From assembly GCF_013072695.1 (NCBI RefSeq), contig NZ_LXUK01000002.1, positions 109,600 through 173,599 on the forward strand: a stretch of 64,000 nucleotides of DNA, in the 5' to 3' direction. Each line of letters opens with the position of its first letter. The first letter of the stretch is position 1. The notes beneath the pieces are model-generated. The model saw nothing but the letters and a program-made list of their open reading frames with translations. It ran no database searches and was not told the DNA's origin. Below are positions 9,093-16,291 of this stretch, piece by piece. The DNA comes from Acinetobacter sp. Ac_5812. Lineage in GTDB: Bacteria; Pseudomonadota; Gammaproteobacteria; Pseudomonadales; Moraxellaceae. A program made the translations under genes and the position numbers.

Positions 9093-9959
9093 TTATGCAA
9101 AGTAAACTTCATTCGCTGCCTTAAAGGTATTTACATGCAATGGCACTAAATCATCCAGTGCCTGATATCCCCCCGCCAACACAAACAACATCGGGATTTT
9201 CATTTTCTTGGCCATCTCAAAGACAATTCGATCACGTTCGAATAATAACTCCGTCGTAAACCATTTAGAGCCGTATTTATCATGTTGATGGCAGTCCATC
9301 CCCGCCTGATAAATAATCAAATCTGTATCCCAACGCGAAGCATATTGGAATGCCTCAAAGATCGCTTCGCGATATAAATCGAAATTGCCTTGTTTTGGAT
9401 GGATATAACGCGTCAAACTACGGTCACCGGCCTTGCAACCAAAACGAATCCCAAAAATCCCAAAATTAATCAGATTGGTCATTCGATTGGTAAAAATCGC
9501 AGTACCATCCCCACCATGCTGGTCACAATCCAACACAAAAATCCGCTTCTCAGGATATTGCTTTGCGACCAGTGCCAAGCCATTGAACGTACAATAGGCT
9601 GCACCTGATTCATAACTGGCATGATGAAAGCCTTGGGCAATATTGGCAGCAATACCCTCTTTAAATGCAATCTCCGCACCCACCAATTGCCCAGCCTGTA
9701 CTGCCAGAATTGCATCGCGAAGCTGTTCATTCCAAGGCTTAAACCCTTGTATGGTCGCAAAGGCAGACTGTCCCGATAAAAAAGCTTCAACATACTGTGG
9801 ATTGTGCAGTTTCTTTAAGAGTTCAACATCAATGCTGCCTGGGTCTATCAATTCAACCATCTGTTGAGCACGTAATACATCGGCAACAGCAGTGAGTTTT
9901 TCCATACTATTGGTATGCGTTCGTGCAAAATAGCGTGGAGAGTAACAGGCTTTTAGCAT
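9093..9959 (-). CDS. Histone-deacetylase-superfamily (AcuC/APAH-like) hydrolase
   Basis: This 288-residue protein has the zinc-hydrolase motifs of the arginase/deacetylase fold: GFHHASYESG with the catalytic His pair, the metal ligands in VLDCDQHGGDGT (Asp-x-Asp/His type), YQAGMDCHQHDKYG with a further ligand, and the late LAGGY motif. Bacterial members deacetylate acetyl-lysine on acetyl-CoA synthetase or polyamines; substrate is not known here. Its ATG overlaps the stop of the upstream gene (9953-10939) by seven bases, so the two are translated from one message. Confidence 0.88.
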   Translation of the reverse strand: MLKACYSPRYFARTHTNSMEKLTAVADVLRAQQMVELIDPGSIDVELLKKLHNPQYVEAFLSGQSAFATIQGFKPWNEQLRDAILAVQAGQLVGAEIAFKEGIAANIAQGFHHASYESGAAYCTFNGLALVAKQYPEKRIFVLDCDQHGGDGTAIFTNRMTNLINFGIFGIRFGCKAGDRSLTRYIHPKQGNFDLYREAIFEAFQYASRWDTDLIIYQAGMDCHQHDKYGSKWFTTELLFERDRIVFEMAKKMKIPMLFVLAGGYQALDDLVPLHVNTFKAANEVYFA

Positions 9960-10939
9960 GGATGTCCTATGTAAATCTGATCACGCGCAATTTCCATCAG
10001 CTGACTCAATTCGGTTGTATCTGGCCTAAATAATCCATTATCGACCTGTTGTTTAAAGTGATATCCAAATGCCCGAGCACGATTTTGTGGCGAAACAGCC
10101 AAGGTTGTTAAACGTAAAAACCAAAAACCATACATCTCGGCAATCGGGATCACATAGCCCTTATATTGTTTATTTTTATGTTTCGTCAGCTGTTCAATGT
10201 CATAGCTAGCTGAAAACAAACTGCCCGCAGGTAAACGAACACCATTCATCATCAAGGGTACTAAACTGATGCAAGAGTGATTATCCCCCATATTCAATTT
10301 TTCCATCATAATCGGTTGATCATGCTCATCCACAAAAATATTGATTTCACCCTGCCGTAATAAACGATGGTGTGCAATTCGCAAGAAGAATTTCTCTGCC
10401 ATCGGGCAAGACCCTACTTTAGGTTTTTCCTCTAATGCGTGACATTCAATCATTTCAAGGTTTTCCGCATCTTGCGGTAGGATAATATCGCTGAGTAGCT
10501 GACAAATTAGTTGGCTCTCTTCGAGCTCAGCATATTGATGTATGGTTCTTAACTTGGCTTGAAACTCAACTTCCTGCTGTAAGCTCTGTGCAAAACTTTC
10601 TTGTGGGTTTATACGCTGCAAGCATTGTTGGACGTTTAAATTGGTATCCAAATTACGCCATGTTTCTAACTCTAAACCATAAGATGAGCTTTGATTAAGA
10701 ATATTACGCAAAGCTTTGGTCTCGTATTCTTCAAAAATACGCAAATCCTGAAACCCAATTGGATCCCGAACTTGAGAAACAAACTCTGCAATAACACGCG
10801 TCGCTTGCGTATAACCACAACCCCGACGTTCTGTTTGATGGCTAAAATGCTCATTCAGCATTTCTGTAAGTTTGGCAGAGAGTGGATATAAATACTTTTT
10901 AAAGATAACGACCACTTCATGATCGATCAGCTCAGACAT
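9953..10939 (-). CDS. Conserved protein of unknown function, coupled to the deacetylase-like gene
   Basis: This 328-residue protein is not recognised. It lacks a signal peptide and clear membrane segments. It is rich in Gln, Glu and Leu in its first half (predicted helical) and has a mixed second half with GEINIFVDEHDQPIMMEKLN and VNGLF-type stretches. The 7-base overlap with the downstream deacetylase-like gene indicates a two-gene operon, so a role linked to deacetylation or as a regulator is possible but only inferred. The start at 10939 is the first ATG of the frame. Confidence 0.75.
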   Translation of the reverse strand: MSELIDHEVVVIFKKYLYPLSAKLTEMLNEHFSHQTERRGCGYTQATRVIAEFVSQVRDPIGFQDLRIFEEYETKALRNILNQSSSYGLELETWRNLDTNLNVQQCLQRINPQESFAQSLQQEVEFQAKLRTIHQYAELEESQLICQLLSDIILPQDAENLEMIECHALEEKPKVGSCPMAEKFFLRIAHHRLLRQGEINIFVDEHDQPIMMEKLNMGDNHSCISLVPLMMNGVRLPAGSLFSASYDIEQLTKHKNKQYKGYVIPIAEMYGFWFLRLTTLAVSPQNRARAFGYHFKQQVDNGLFRPDTTELSQLMEIARDQIYIGHPC

Positions 10940-11299
10940 AATTCCCTCTCTTGTTCTTCAGATTTATCACTTTTCACCTATCGTAAAAAATCTGTATTTC
11001 TCTTTTTAAATCTAATCATTGAAATTATTTAGCTTTACTTCAATATTTTTATACGACTAAAGATAAATCATTAACTTATAAAACTTTTATCTCATCTTTA
11101 TTGAAAATATGACACTTGTCAACGATAAAGATATCTATTGAAAGTGGCTGTCAAAATCTGCCCGAGAAAGTCATTATTCAGCGCTATAAATCAGTCGGAG
11201 TTTTGCACTGGATTGCATTTGCACTTACACTACTAATAGGCACTCATATGGGTACCCAAACTGCAATAACCTCACGAAACCAAACTTTAGGATTCGGCT
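10940..11299. other. Divergent intergenic region between the unknown gene and gloB
   Basis: The 360 bases are AT-rich and must hold promoters for both directions. A 12-base dyad TGACA-ct-TGTCA lies at 11110-11121. A TTG-started 64-codon frame across 11116-11310 is doubtful and is not called as a gene. Confidence 0.5.
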
Positions 11300-12031
11300 A
11301 TGCATTATAAGATTCATGCAATTGACGTAAAAAATGCCTTAAAAAACTATATTTGGTTATTGGAAGATACAGATACACAAGAAGTCGTTGCCATTGATCC
11401 AACAGAAGCTGGTTTAGTTACTGTTTTCTGTGAGCAACATGGTCTACAACTTAAACAAATCTGGCTGACGCATTGGCACCGCGATCACACTGGCGGTGTT
11501 GAAGGTTTACTCGCCGATCAGAATATAATGGTCTACGGTCCACGCGATGAATTGAGTAAAATTTCACTCATCTCCAACCCTTTACAAAATGACGATCATT
11601 TTCATTTTAATGATCTCAAAGTTGAAATTATTGCGACGCCAGGTCATACCCTTGGCCATATTACTTATTTTATTGAAAAAATAGAGACACTGTTTAGCGG
11701 TGATACCTTATTTGCAATGGGTTGTGGTCGTCTATTTGAAGGGACAGCGGAGCAAATGTATCACTCATTGAATCGGTTGGCTGCGCTACCTATTCAGACC
11801 AAAGTATACTGCACCCATGAATATACTCTTGCCAATGCAGAATTCGCCTTAACTGTTGAGCCACATAATGTCGCACTGCAACAGCGCATGCAACAAGTCA
11901 AAACGCTAAGAGAAGCAGATCAAATTACCCTTCCAAGTACGATCGAATTAGAGCTTGAAACCAACCCCTTCCTGCGAACTGAAAGTGCAGAAGAGTTTGC
12001 ACGAATTCGTAGTTTGAAAGATCAATTTTAA
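11300..12031 (+). CDS. gloB: Hydroxyacylglutathione hydrolase (glyoxalase II)
   Basis: The 243-residue metallo-beta-lactamase-fold enzyme hydrolyses S-lactoylglutathione in methylglyoxal detoxification. The binuclear metal motif THWHRDHTGG is at residues about 54-63, followed by ATPGHTLGH, LFSGDTLFAMGCGRLFEG (bridging Asp) and YCTHEYTLANAEFA, all diagnostic for GloB rather than other family members. The C-terminal substrate-binding region ends in NPFLRTESAEEF.. as in gamma-proteobacterial GloB. A strong terminator follows. Confidence 0.95.
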   Translation: MHYKIHAIDVKNALKNYIWLLEDTDTQEVVAIDPTEAGLVTVFCEQHGLQLKQIWLTHWHRDHTGGVEGLLADQNIMVYGPRDELSKISLISNPLQNDDHFHFNDLKVEIIATPGHTLGHITYFIEKIETLFSGDTLFAMGCGRLFEGTAEQMYHSLNRLAALPIQTKVYCTHEYTLANAEFALTVEPHNVALQQRMQQVKTLREADQITLPSTIELELETNPFLRTESAEEFARIRSLKDQF

Positions 12032-12051
12032 TTAAACCCCTTCGCTTCCAC

Positions 12052-12100
12052 TGATTCATTTTCTACTTTCTCAACAAAGTGGAAAATGAAATCATTTTTT
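12052..12100 (+). terminator. Terminator after gloB
   Basis: CATTTTCTACTTT (12057-12069) pairs with AAAGTGGAAAATG (12076-12088) in a 13-bp stem with one G-U pair and a 6-base loop; a T6 run follows at 12095-12100. Confidence 0.8.
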
Positions 12101-12264
12101 ACATTTGATTCAAGAATATTTTCTCTAAAAATTGATTTTCACCACATTTATAAAAAATATTTTTTACAATAAATTCAAATAACTAATAAAAGTACAGATA
12201 AGATTTTATCTATAAAAATTACGCTAAATTTACATTACTTACATGTGGAAAAATAAATCTATGC

Positions 12265-12281
12265 AATCCCCCTTTAAAAAA
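12265..12281 (+). repeat. Fragment of the CCCCC-type repeat
   Basis: AATCCCCCTTTAAAAAA is identical to bases 3610-3626 within the purH-purD inverted repeat. It lacks the G-rich partner arm, so it looks like a remnant. Confidence 0.5.
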
Positions 12282-12329
12282 ATTTAACTGACCCTTATTA
12301 ATAAATACATGTTCACAAGGAGATCTGTC

Positions 12330-12536
12330 ATGAAAAACAGAGTTGTTAAAGCAAAAAACGTATTGGCTTTCCGTATTTGGTTAGAAAAATTAGGATATTC
12401 GGTTAAAAATCTGACAGATAACCGTGGTTTTACATTCAGCTTTAAAAAAGAATATGGTCTAGTCACATGTGACTTATCTGGTAATGCTTTAGCAATGCAG
12501 CTTGGCGAAGAATTCGAAGATCATTTAAAAGCATAA
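12330..12536 (+). CDS. Small conserved protein of unknown function
   Basis: A 68-residue basic-then-acidic protein (starting MKNRVVKAKNVLAFRIWLEK). A textbook ribosome binding site AAGGAG at 12317-12322 lies seven bases before the ATG at 12330, so this start is preferred over an in-frame ATG at 12309 that overlaps the site. No signal peptide or known motif is seen. It sits alone between gloB and the ahcY locus, followed by a 10-bp inverted repeat. Codon use looks like its neighbours. The strong ribosome site is the main reason for calling it real. Confidence 0.75.
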   Translation: MKNRVVKAKNVLAFRIWLEKLGYSVKNLTDNRGFTFSFKKEYGLVTCDLSGNALAMQLGEEFEDHLKA

Positions 12537-12558
12537 TGACAATTTTTTCTAAACCTGA

Positions 12559-12582
12559 GGATTCCAAAGGGATTTGGAATCC
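12559..12582 (+). terminator. Inverted repeat after the small gene, possible terminator
   Basis: GGATTCCAAA (12559-12568) and TTTGGAATCC (12573-12582) form a perfect 10-bp stem with a GGGA loop. Only a short T stretch follows, so termination may be weak or factor-assisted. Confidence 0.6.
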
Positions 12583-12662
12583 TTGATTAATCGAAATAAG
12601 AATACTTCAAACTTTTCCTCCCTTTTAATTCTTCATTTTCTAACCATTTCATACAAAATCTT

Positions 12663-12989
12663 AGGGTCTGCTGATGTTTCACCTTACGAGCTATAGCTCT
12701 CATTGCGCCAGAGGATATTTTTTAGGCGATACAAGGCGAGTTTTGCGTAACTTAGTCTTCTAATTAAGCGAAACGTAACGTAGTAGCGGCAAAAAAAATC
12801 CCTGTCCTTGAGCTTCGCCTTGCGCTGCAATCAAAGCAGGGCTTTGCTCTTGCTCAGGGTTATTGGCTAAAGCTTCCCTAAACTGCGTTATGAAACTTGA
12901 CAAGGGGACCGCCATTGCCAGCGTTTCATGCCTTGTTTATGTCGTTTTAACCAATAACTCAATGTATGGATGAAACTTCAGCAGCCCCT
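12663..12989. mobile_element. 327-bp MITE-like element with terminal inverted repeats
   Basis: The left end AGGGTCTGCTGATGTTTCA and the reverse complement of the right end AGGGGCTGCTGAAGTTTCA match at 17 of 19 positions. CTT flanks both sides (12660-12662 and 12990-12992), a possible 3-bp target duplication. The interior shows no open frame of useful length. The structure is that of a non-autonomous miniature transposable element; the parent transposase is not in the window. It ends one base before the -35 box of the ahcY promoter. Confidence 0.7.
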
Positions 12990-13019
12990 CTTGGAACAAA
13001 CGCAATTTCCAAGTATCAT
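12990..13019 (+). promoter_or_regulatory. ahcY promoter with dyad symmetry
   Basis: TTGGAA (12991-12996) and TATCAT (13014-13019) are separated by 17 bases, a good sigma-70 layout, with a predicted start near 13026, just before the riboswitch. CTTGGAA (12990-12996) and TTCCAAG (13007-13013) form a perfect inverted repeat spanning the -35 and spacer, a possible operator. Confidence 0.7.
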
Positions 13020-13027
13020 TATGCCCA

Positions 13028-13122
13028 GTCGAGGGATGCTGCGACAATTGATCGGCACTAAAGATCAATTTGCCAGGCTCGACGATCGGTTAGACACTCG
13101 TTTTAACCAACAACGGCATCCG
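13028..13122 (+). promoter_or_regulatory. S-adenosylhomocysteine (SAH) riboswitch
   Basis: The layout fits the SAH riboswitch class. P1 is GTCGAG (13028-13033) with CTCGAC (13078-13083). The conserved core GATGCTGCGAC follows P1. P2 is a perfect 8-bp stem AATTGATC (13046-13053) with GATCAATT (13063-13070). The conserved GCCAGGCTCG lies at 13072-13081. The pseudoknot pairs GGATGC (13034-13039) with GCATCC (13116-13121), and a small stem GGTTA/TAACC (13088-13092/13104-13108) lies between. It sits 41 bases before ahcY, whose enzyme degrades SAH, as expected for this on-switch class. Confidence 0.93.
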
Positions 13123-13162
13123 CGAACAGAATGATCCATACTATTTTTTCTAGGAGATCCTG

Positions 13163-14545
13163 ATGAACGCGGTGAATGCTTCATTTACAGATTATAAAGT
13201 TGCTGATATTTCCCTTGCTGACTATGGTCGTAAAGAGATCAAACTTGCTGAAGCAGAAATGCCAGCTTTGATTGGCTTACGTAAGCGTTATTCAGCAGCT
13301 AAACCACTTGCTGGCGCAAAAATTTTGGGTTGTATCCACATGACAATCCAAACTGCTGTTCTTATTGAAACATTGGTTGAGCTTGGCGCAGAAGTGCGTT
13401 GGACCTCTTGCAATATCTTCTCTACTCAAGACCATGCTGCTGCTGCCATTGCTGCAAGCGGTGTTCCAGTTTTCGCTTGGAAAGGCGAAACAGAAGAAGA
13501 ATATGTATGGTGCTTAGAGCAGCAGATCAATGTGAATGGTCAGCCTTGGGATGCCAACATGATCTTGGACGATGGCGGTGACTTAACTGCACTTGTTCAT
13601 GACAAATACCCTGCGCTTTTAGAACGTATCCACGGGATTACTGAAGAAACGACAACAGGTGTACAACGTCTGTTGGAAATGTGGAAAGACGGCTCTCTTA
13701 AAGTGCCCGCAATCAATGTTAACGATTCGATCACTAAATCGAAAAATGACAACAAATACGGTTGCCGCCATTCATTAAACGATGCCATCAAACGTGCAAC
13801 AGACATGTTACTTTCTGGTCGTCGTGCACTTGTAATTGGTTATGGTGACGTAGGTAAAGGTTCTGCGCAATCTTTACGTCAAGAAGGCATGATCGTACGT
13901 GTAACTGAAGTTGATCCAATCTGTGCAATGCAAGCATGCATGGATGGATACGAAGTTGTATCTCCATATAAAAATGGCGTACAAACTGGCAAAAAAGAAG
14001 ACATTAACCAAGACTTATTGGGCAATACTGATCTTGTTGTGACCACAACTGGTAACTACCATGTATGTGATTCTGCAATGTTAGATAGCTTAAAAGCGGG
14101 TGCTGTGGTGTGTAATATCGGTCACTTTGATACAGAGATCGACACTGCATACTTACGTGGTTACAAGTGGGTTGAAGTGAAGCCACAAGTCCACCAAGTG
14201 TATCGTTCAGAAGACGAAAACAACTACCTTATCCTTCTTTCTGAAGGTCGTTTAGTGAATCTTGGTAATGCAACAGGCCACCCATCACGCGTGATGGACG
14301 GTTCTTTCGCCAACCAAGTCTTAGGTCAAATGCATTTATTCGCTGAAAAATTTGCTGACTTACCTGCTGAGCAAAAAAAAGCTGCGATTCGCGTAGAAGT
14401 ACTTCCTAAGAAATTAGATGAAGAAGTTGCTGCTGCAATGGTGCTTGGCTTTGGTGGTGTGTTAACACAATTAACGCAAGTACAAGCAGATTACCTTGGC
14501 GTTCCTGTAGAAGGTCCGTTCAAATCTGACGCTTATAAATACTAA
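13163..14545 (+). CDS. ahcY: Adenosylhomocysteinase (SAH hydrolase)
   Basis: The 460-residue cytosolic enzyme splits S-adenosylhomocysteine into adenosine and homocysteine, removing the product inhibitor of methyltransferases. The substrate domain has [22 protein letters not shown] and the DDGGDLT and [20 protein letters not shown] motifs. The NAD+ domain has [12 protein letters not shown] near residue 222, and the C-terminal tail ends in DAYKY with the NAD-contacting Lys and Tyr. An AGGAG ribosome site precedes the ATG. Expression is probably induced by SAH through the riboswitch upstream, and metF follows after a terminator. Confidence 0.97.
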   Translation: MNAVNASFTDYKVADISLADYGRKEIKLAEAEMPALIGLRKRYSAAKPLAGAKILGCIHMTIQTAVLIETLVELGAEVRWTSCNIFSTQDHAAAAIAASGVPVFAWKGETEEEYVWCLEQQINVNGQPWDANMILDDGGDLTALVHDKYPALLERIHGITEETTTGVQRLLEMWKDGSLKVPAINVNDSITKSKNDNKYGCRHSLNDAIKRATDMLLSGRRALVIGYGDVGKGSAQSLRQEGMIVRVTEVDPICAMQACMDGYEVVSPYKNGVQTGKKEDINQDLLGNTDLVVTTTGNYHVCDSAMLDSLKAGAVVCNIGHFDTEIDTAYLRGYKWVEVKPQVHQVYRSEDENNYLILLSEGRLVNLGNATGHPSRVMDGSFANQVLGQMHLFAEKFADLPAEQKKAAIRVEVLPKKLDEEVAAAMVLGFGGVLTQLTQVQADYLGVPVEGPFKSDAYKY

Positions 14546-14552
14546 GAAAATC

Positions 14553-14583
14553 AGGGCAGACGTTTTACGGACTGCCCTTTTTT
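14553..14583 (+). terminator. Intrinsic terminator after ahcY
   Basis: AGGGCAG (14553-14559) pairs with CTGCCCT (14572-14578), followed by a T tract to 14583. The 72-base gap to metF means metF depends on read-through or on its own promoter. Confidence 0.75.
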
Positions 14584-14617
14584 CTAAAATTCCAAGCGAT
14601 TTTAAAAAGGATTTGAA

Positions 14618-15454
14618 ATGACAAAACGTGTTCCTATTTCTTTTGAATTTTTCCCACCAAAAACTGATGCGGGCGCGGAAAAATTAAAAACTGTTCATCA
14701 AGAATTACAACAATTAAATCCAGAGTTTTTCTCGATTACCTATGGTGCGGGTGGCTCTACACGTGAACGTACTTTAGCTGCGATTAGTGACTTTAATGGC
14801 AAAGGTACACCCGTTGCGCCTCACCTCTCTTGTATTGGTGATGACAAAGCACGTATTGCTGAACTTTTAGATTTGTACAAATCTCAAGGGATTGATCGCA
14901 TTGTCGCATTACGTGGTGACTTACCATCAGGTCAGGTTGGTCTAGGTGAATTACCCTACGCTCAAGACCTCGTGCGCTTTATCCGTCAACATTCAGGCGA
15001 TCACTTCCATATTGAAGTGGCTGCGTATCCTGAAATGCACCCTCAAGCCGATACATTTGATGGTGACATTCAACGTTTTGTTGAAAAAGTGAATGCAGGC
15101 GCGAACGCAGGGATTACCCAATTTTTCTTCAATCCAGATGCGTATTTCTATTTCATCGAACGTATTGCCAAAGCTGGTGTGGATATTCCAGTTGCACCAG
15201 GTATCATGCCGATTACCAATGCAAGCAATTTAATCCGCTTTGCAGACGGCACAGGTGCAGAAGTTCCACGTTGGATCCGCAAACAACTGGCTGCTTATGG
15301 TGATGACAGTGCAAGTATCAAAGCATTCGGTCACGAAGTGATTGTAAATCTTTGCGAACGCCTGATTGCAGGTGGTGCACCTACCCTCCATTTTTATTCA
15401 ATGAACCAAACTGAACCGACTCGACAACTGGTTGTCGATCTTGGTTTAAACTAA
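14618..15454 (+). CDS. metF: Methylenetetrahydrofolate reductase
   Basis: The 278-residue FAD enzyme reduces 5,10-methylene-THF to 5-methyl-THF for methionine synthesis. It starts with the family motif SFEFFPPKT, carries the catalytic Glu in that block, and shows TYGAGGS, ALRGDLP, EVAAYPEMHP, FFFNPDAYFYF and PGIMPITN, all MetF landmarks of the beta-alpha barrel. An AAAAGGA ribosome site precedes the ATG. Its position directly after ahcY places methyl-group supply and homocysteine recycling in one locus. Confidence 0.96.
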   Translation: MTKRVPISFEFFPPKTDAGAEKLKTVHQELQQLNPEFFSITYGAGGSTRERTLAAISDFNGKGTPVAPHLSCIGDDKARIAELLDLYKSQGIDRIVALRGDLPSGQVGLGELPYAQDLVRFIRQHSGDHFHIEVAAYPEMHPQADTFDGDIQRFVEKVNAGANAGITQFFFNPDAYFYFIERIAKAGVDIPVAPGIMPITNASNLIRFADGTGAEVPRWIRKQLAAYGDDSASIKAFGHEVIVNLCERLIAGGAPTLHFYSMNQTEPTRQLVVDLGLN

Positions 15455-15476
15455 TTTGTACGAGCACAACCCAAGC

Positions 15477-16190
15477 ATGAATCGTTTTTATATCGAAACC
15501 GAATTAAATACTGGCAACACCATTGAATTAACCGAATCGGTATTTCATCACTGGGTCCGTGTGCTACGCGCAAAAGAACAAGAACAAGCCATCTTTTTCA
15601 ATGGAAAAGGTGGCGAATACGTCGTAACACTGACTGAAATCAATAAGAAAAATGCCTTGGTTTCTGTTGATCAATTTGATCCAGCCGATCGTACTGCACC
15701 TTTCAAAGTTGTTTTAGGTCAAGTGATGAGTAAAGGCGATCGCATGGATTATGCGATTCAAAAAGCCACAGAATTGGGTGTTACAACGATTCAACTGTTG
15801 ACCAGTGAACGCTGTGAAATGCGCTTAAAATACGACCGGGACCAGAAAAAATTAGATCACTGGCAATCTGTGGCAATAGCTGCTTGTGAGCAATGTGGTA
15901 TGAACCGAGTTCCTCAAGTTTTAGCGCCAATCAGCTTAACGGAGTGGCTAAACTCAGAGTTACCGTCATCACGCTTTGTGCTGGCTCCAAACAAAGATCA
16001 AACGAATGTCTTACTGAACAGCCGACCAGACATTGCCCTACTAATCGGTCCAGAAGGTGGTCTGAGTGAAGCAGAAATTAATACTGCCAATCAGTATCAA
16101 TTTAAAAACTGGTGTATCGGAGACCGTGTTCTAAGAACTGAAACAGCCCCAGTAGTTGCATTATCTATTTTAAATTACCACTTTGCATAG
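15477..16190 (+). CDS. rsmE: 16S rRNA m3U1498 methyltransferase RsmE
   Basis: The 237-residue SPOUT-fold protein methylates U1498 of 16S rRNA. It has the N-terminal PUA-like part (FHHWVRVLRAKEQE) and the C-terminal trefoil-knot motifs LIGPEGGLSEAEI and LGDRVLRTETA-like segment (IGDRVLRTETAPV). The start at 15477 (MNRFYIE) is chosen because the region before it, reached by a TTG at 15456, does not match the family. A weak GTAATGT/ACATTGC hairpin with a short T run follows the stop. Confidence 0.93.
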   Translation: MNRFYIETELNTGNTIELTESVFHHWVRVLRAKEQEQAIFFNGKGGEYVVTLTEINKKNALVSVDQFDPADRTAPFKVVLGQVMSKGDRMDYAIQKATELGVTTIQLLTSERCEMRLKYDRDQKKLDHWQSVAIAACEQCGMNRVPQVLAPISLTEWLNSELPSSRFVLAPNKDQTNVLLNSRPDIALLIGPEGGLSEAEINTANQYQFKNWCIGDRVLRTETAPVVALSILNYHFA

Positions 16191-16291
16191 AAGTAATGTC
16201 GTGACATTGCTTTCTGCTATGTTTAGCGTTAATTTAAAATAAAACGTTGCTGTGTTTACAAAAAAACAAAGACTGTGAATATAGATAAAAA

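Noticed and set aside
11116..11310. A TTG-started 64-codon frame before gloB
   Set aside because: No ribosome site, a rare start codon, overlap with gloB, and no family resemblance; it lies in a likely promoter region.
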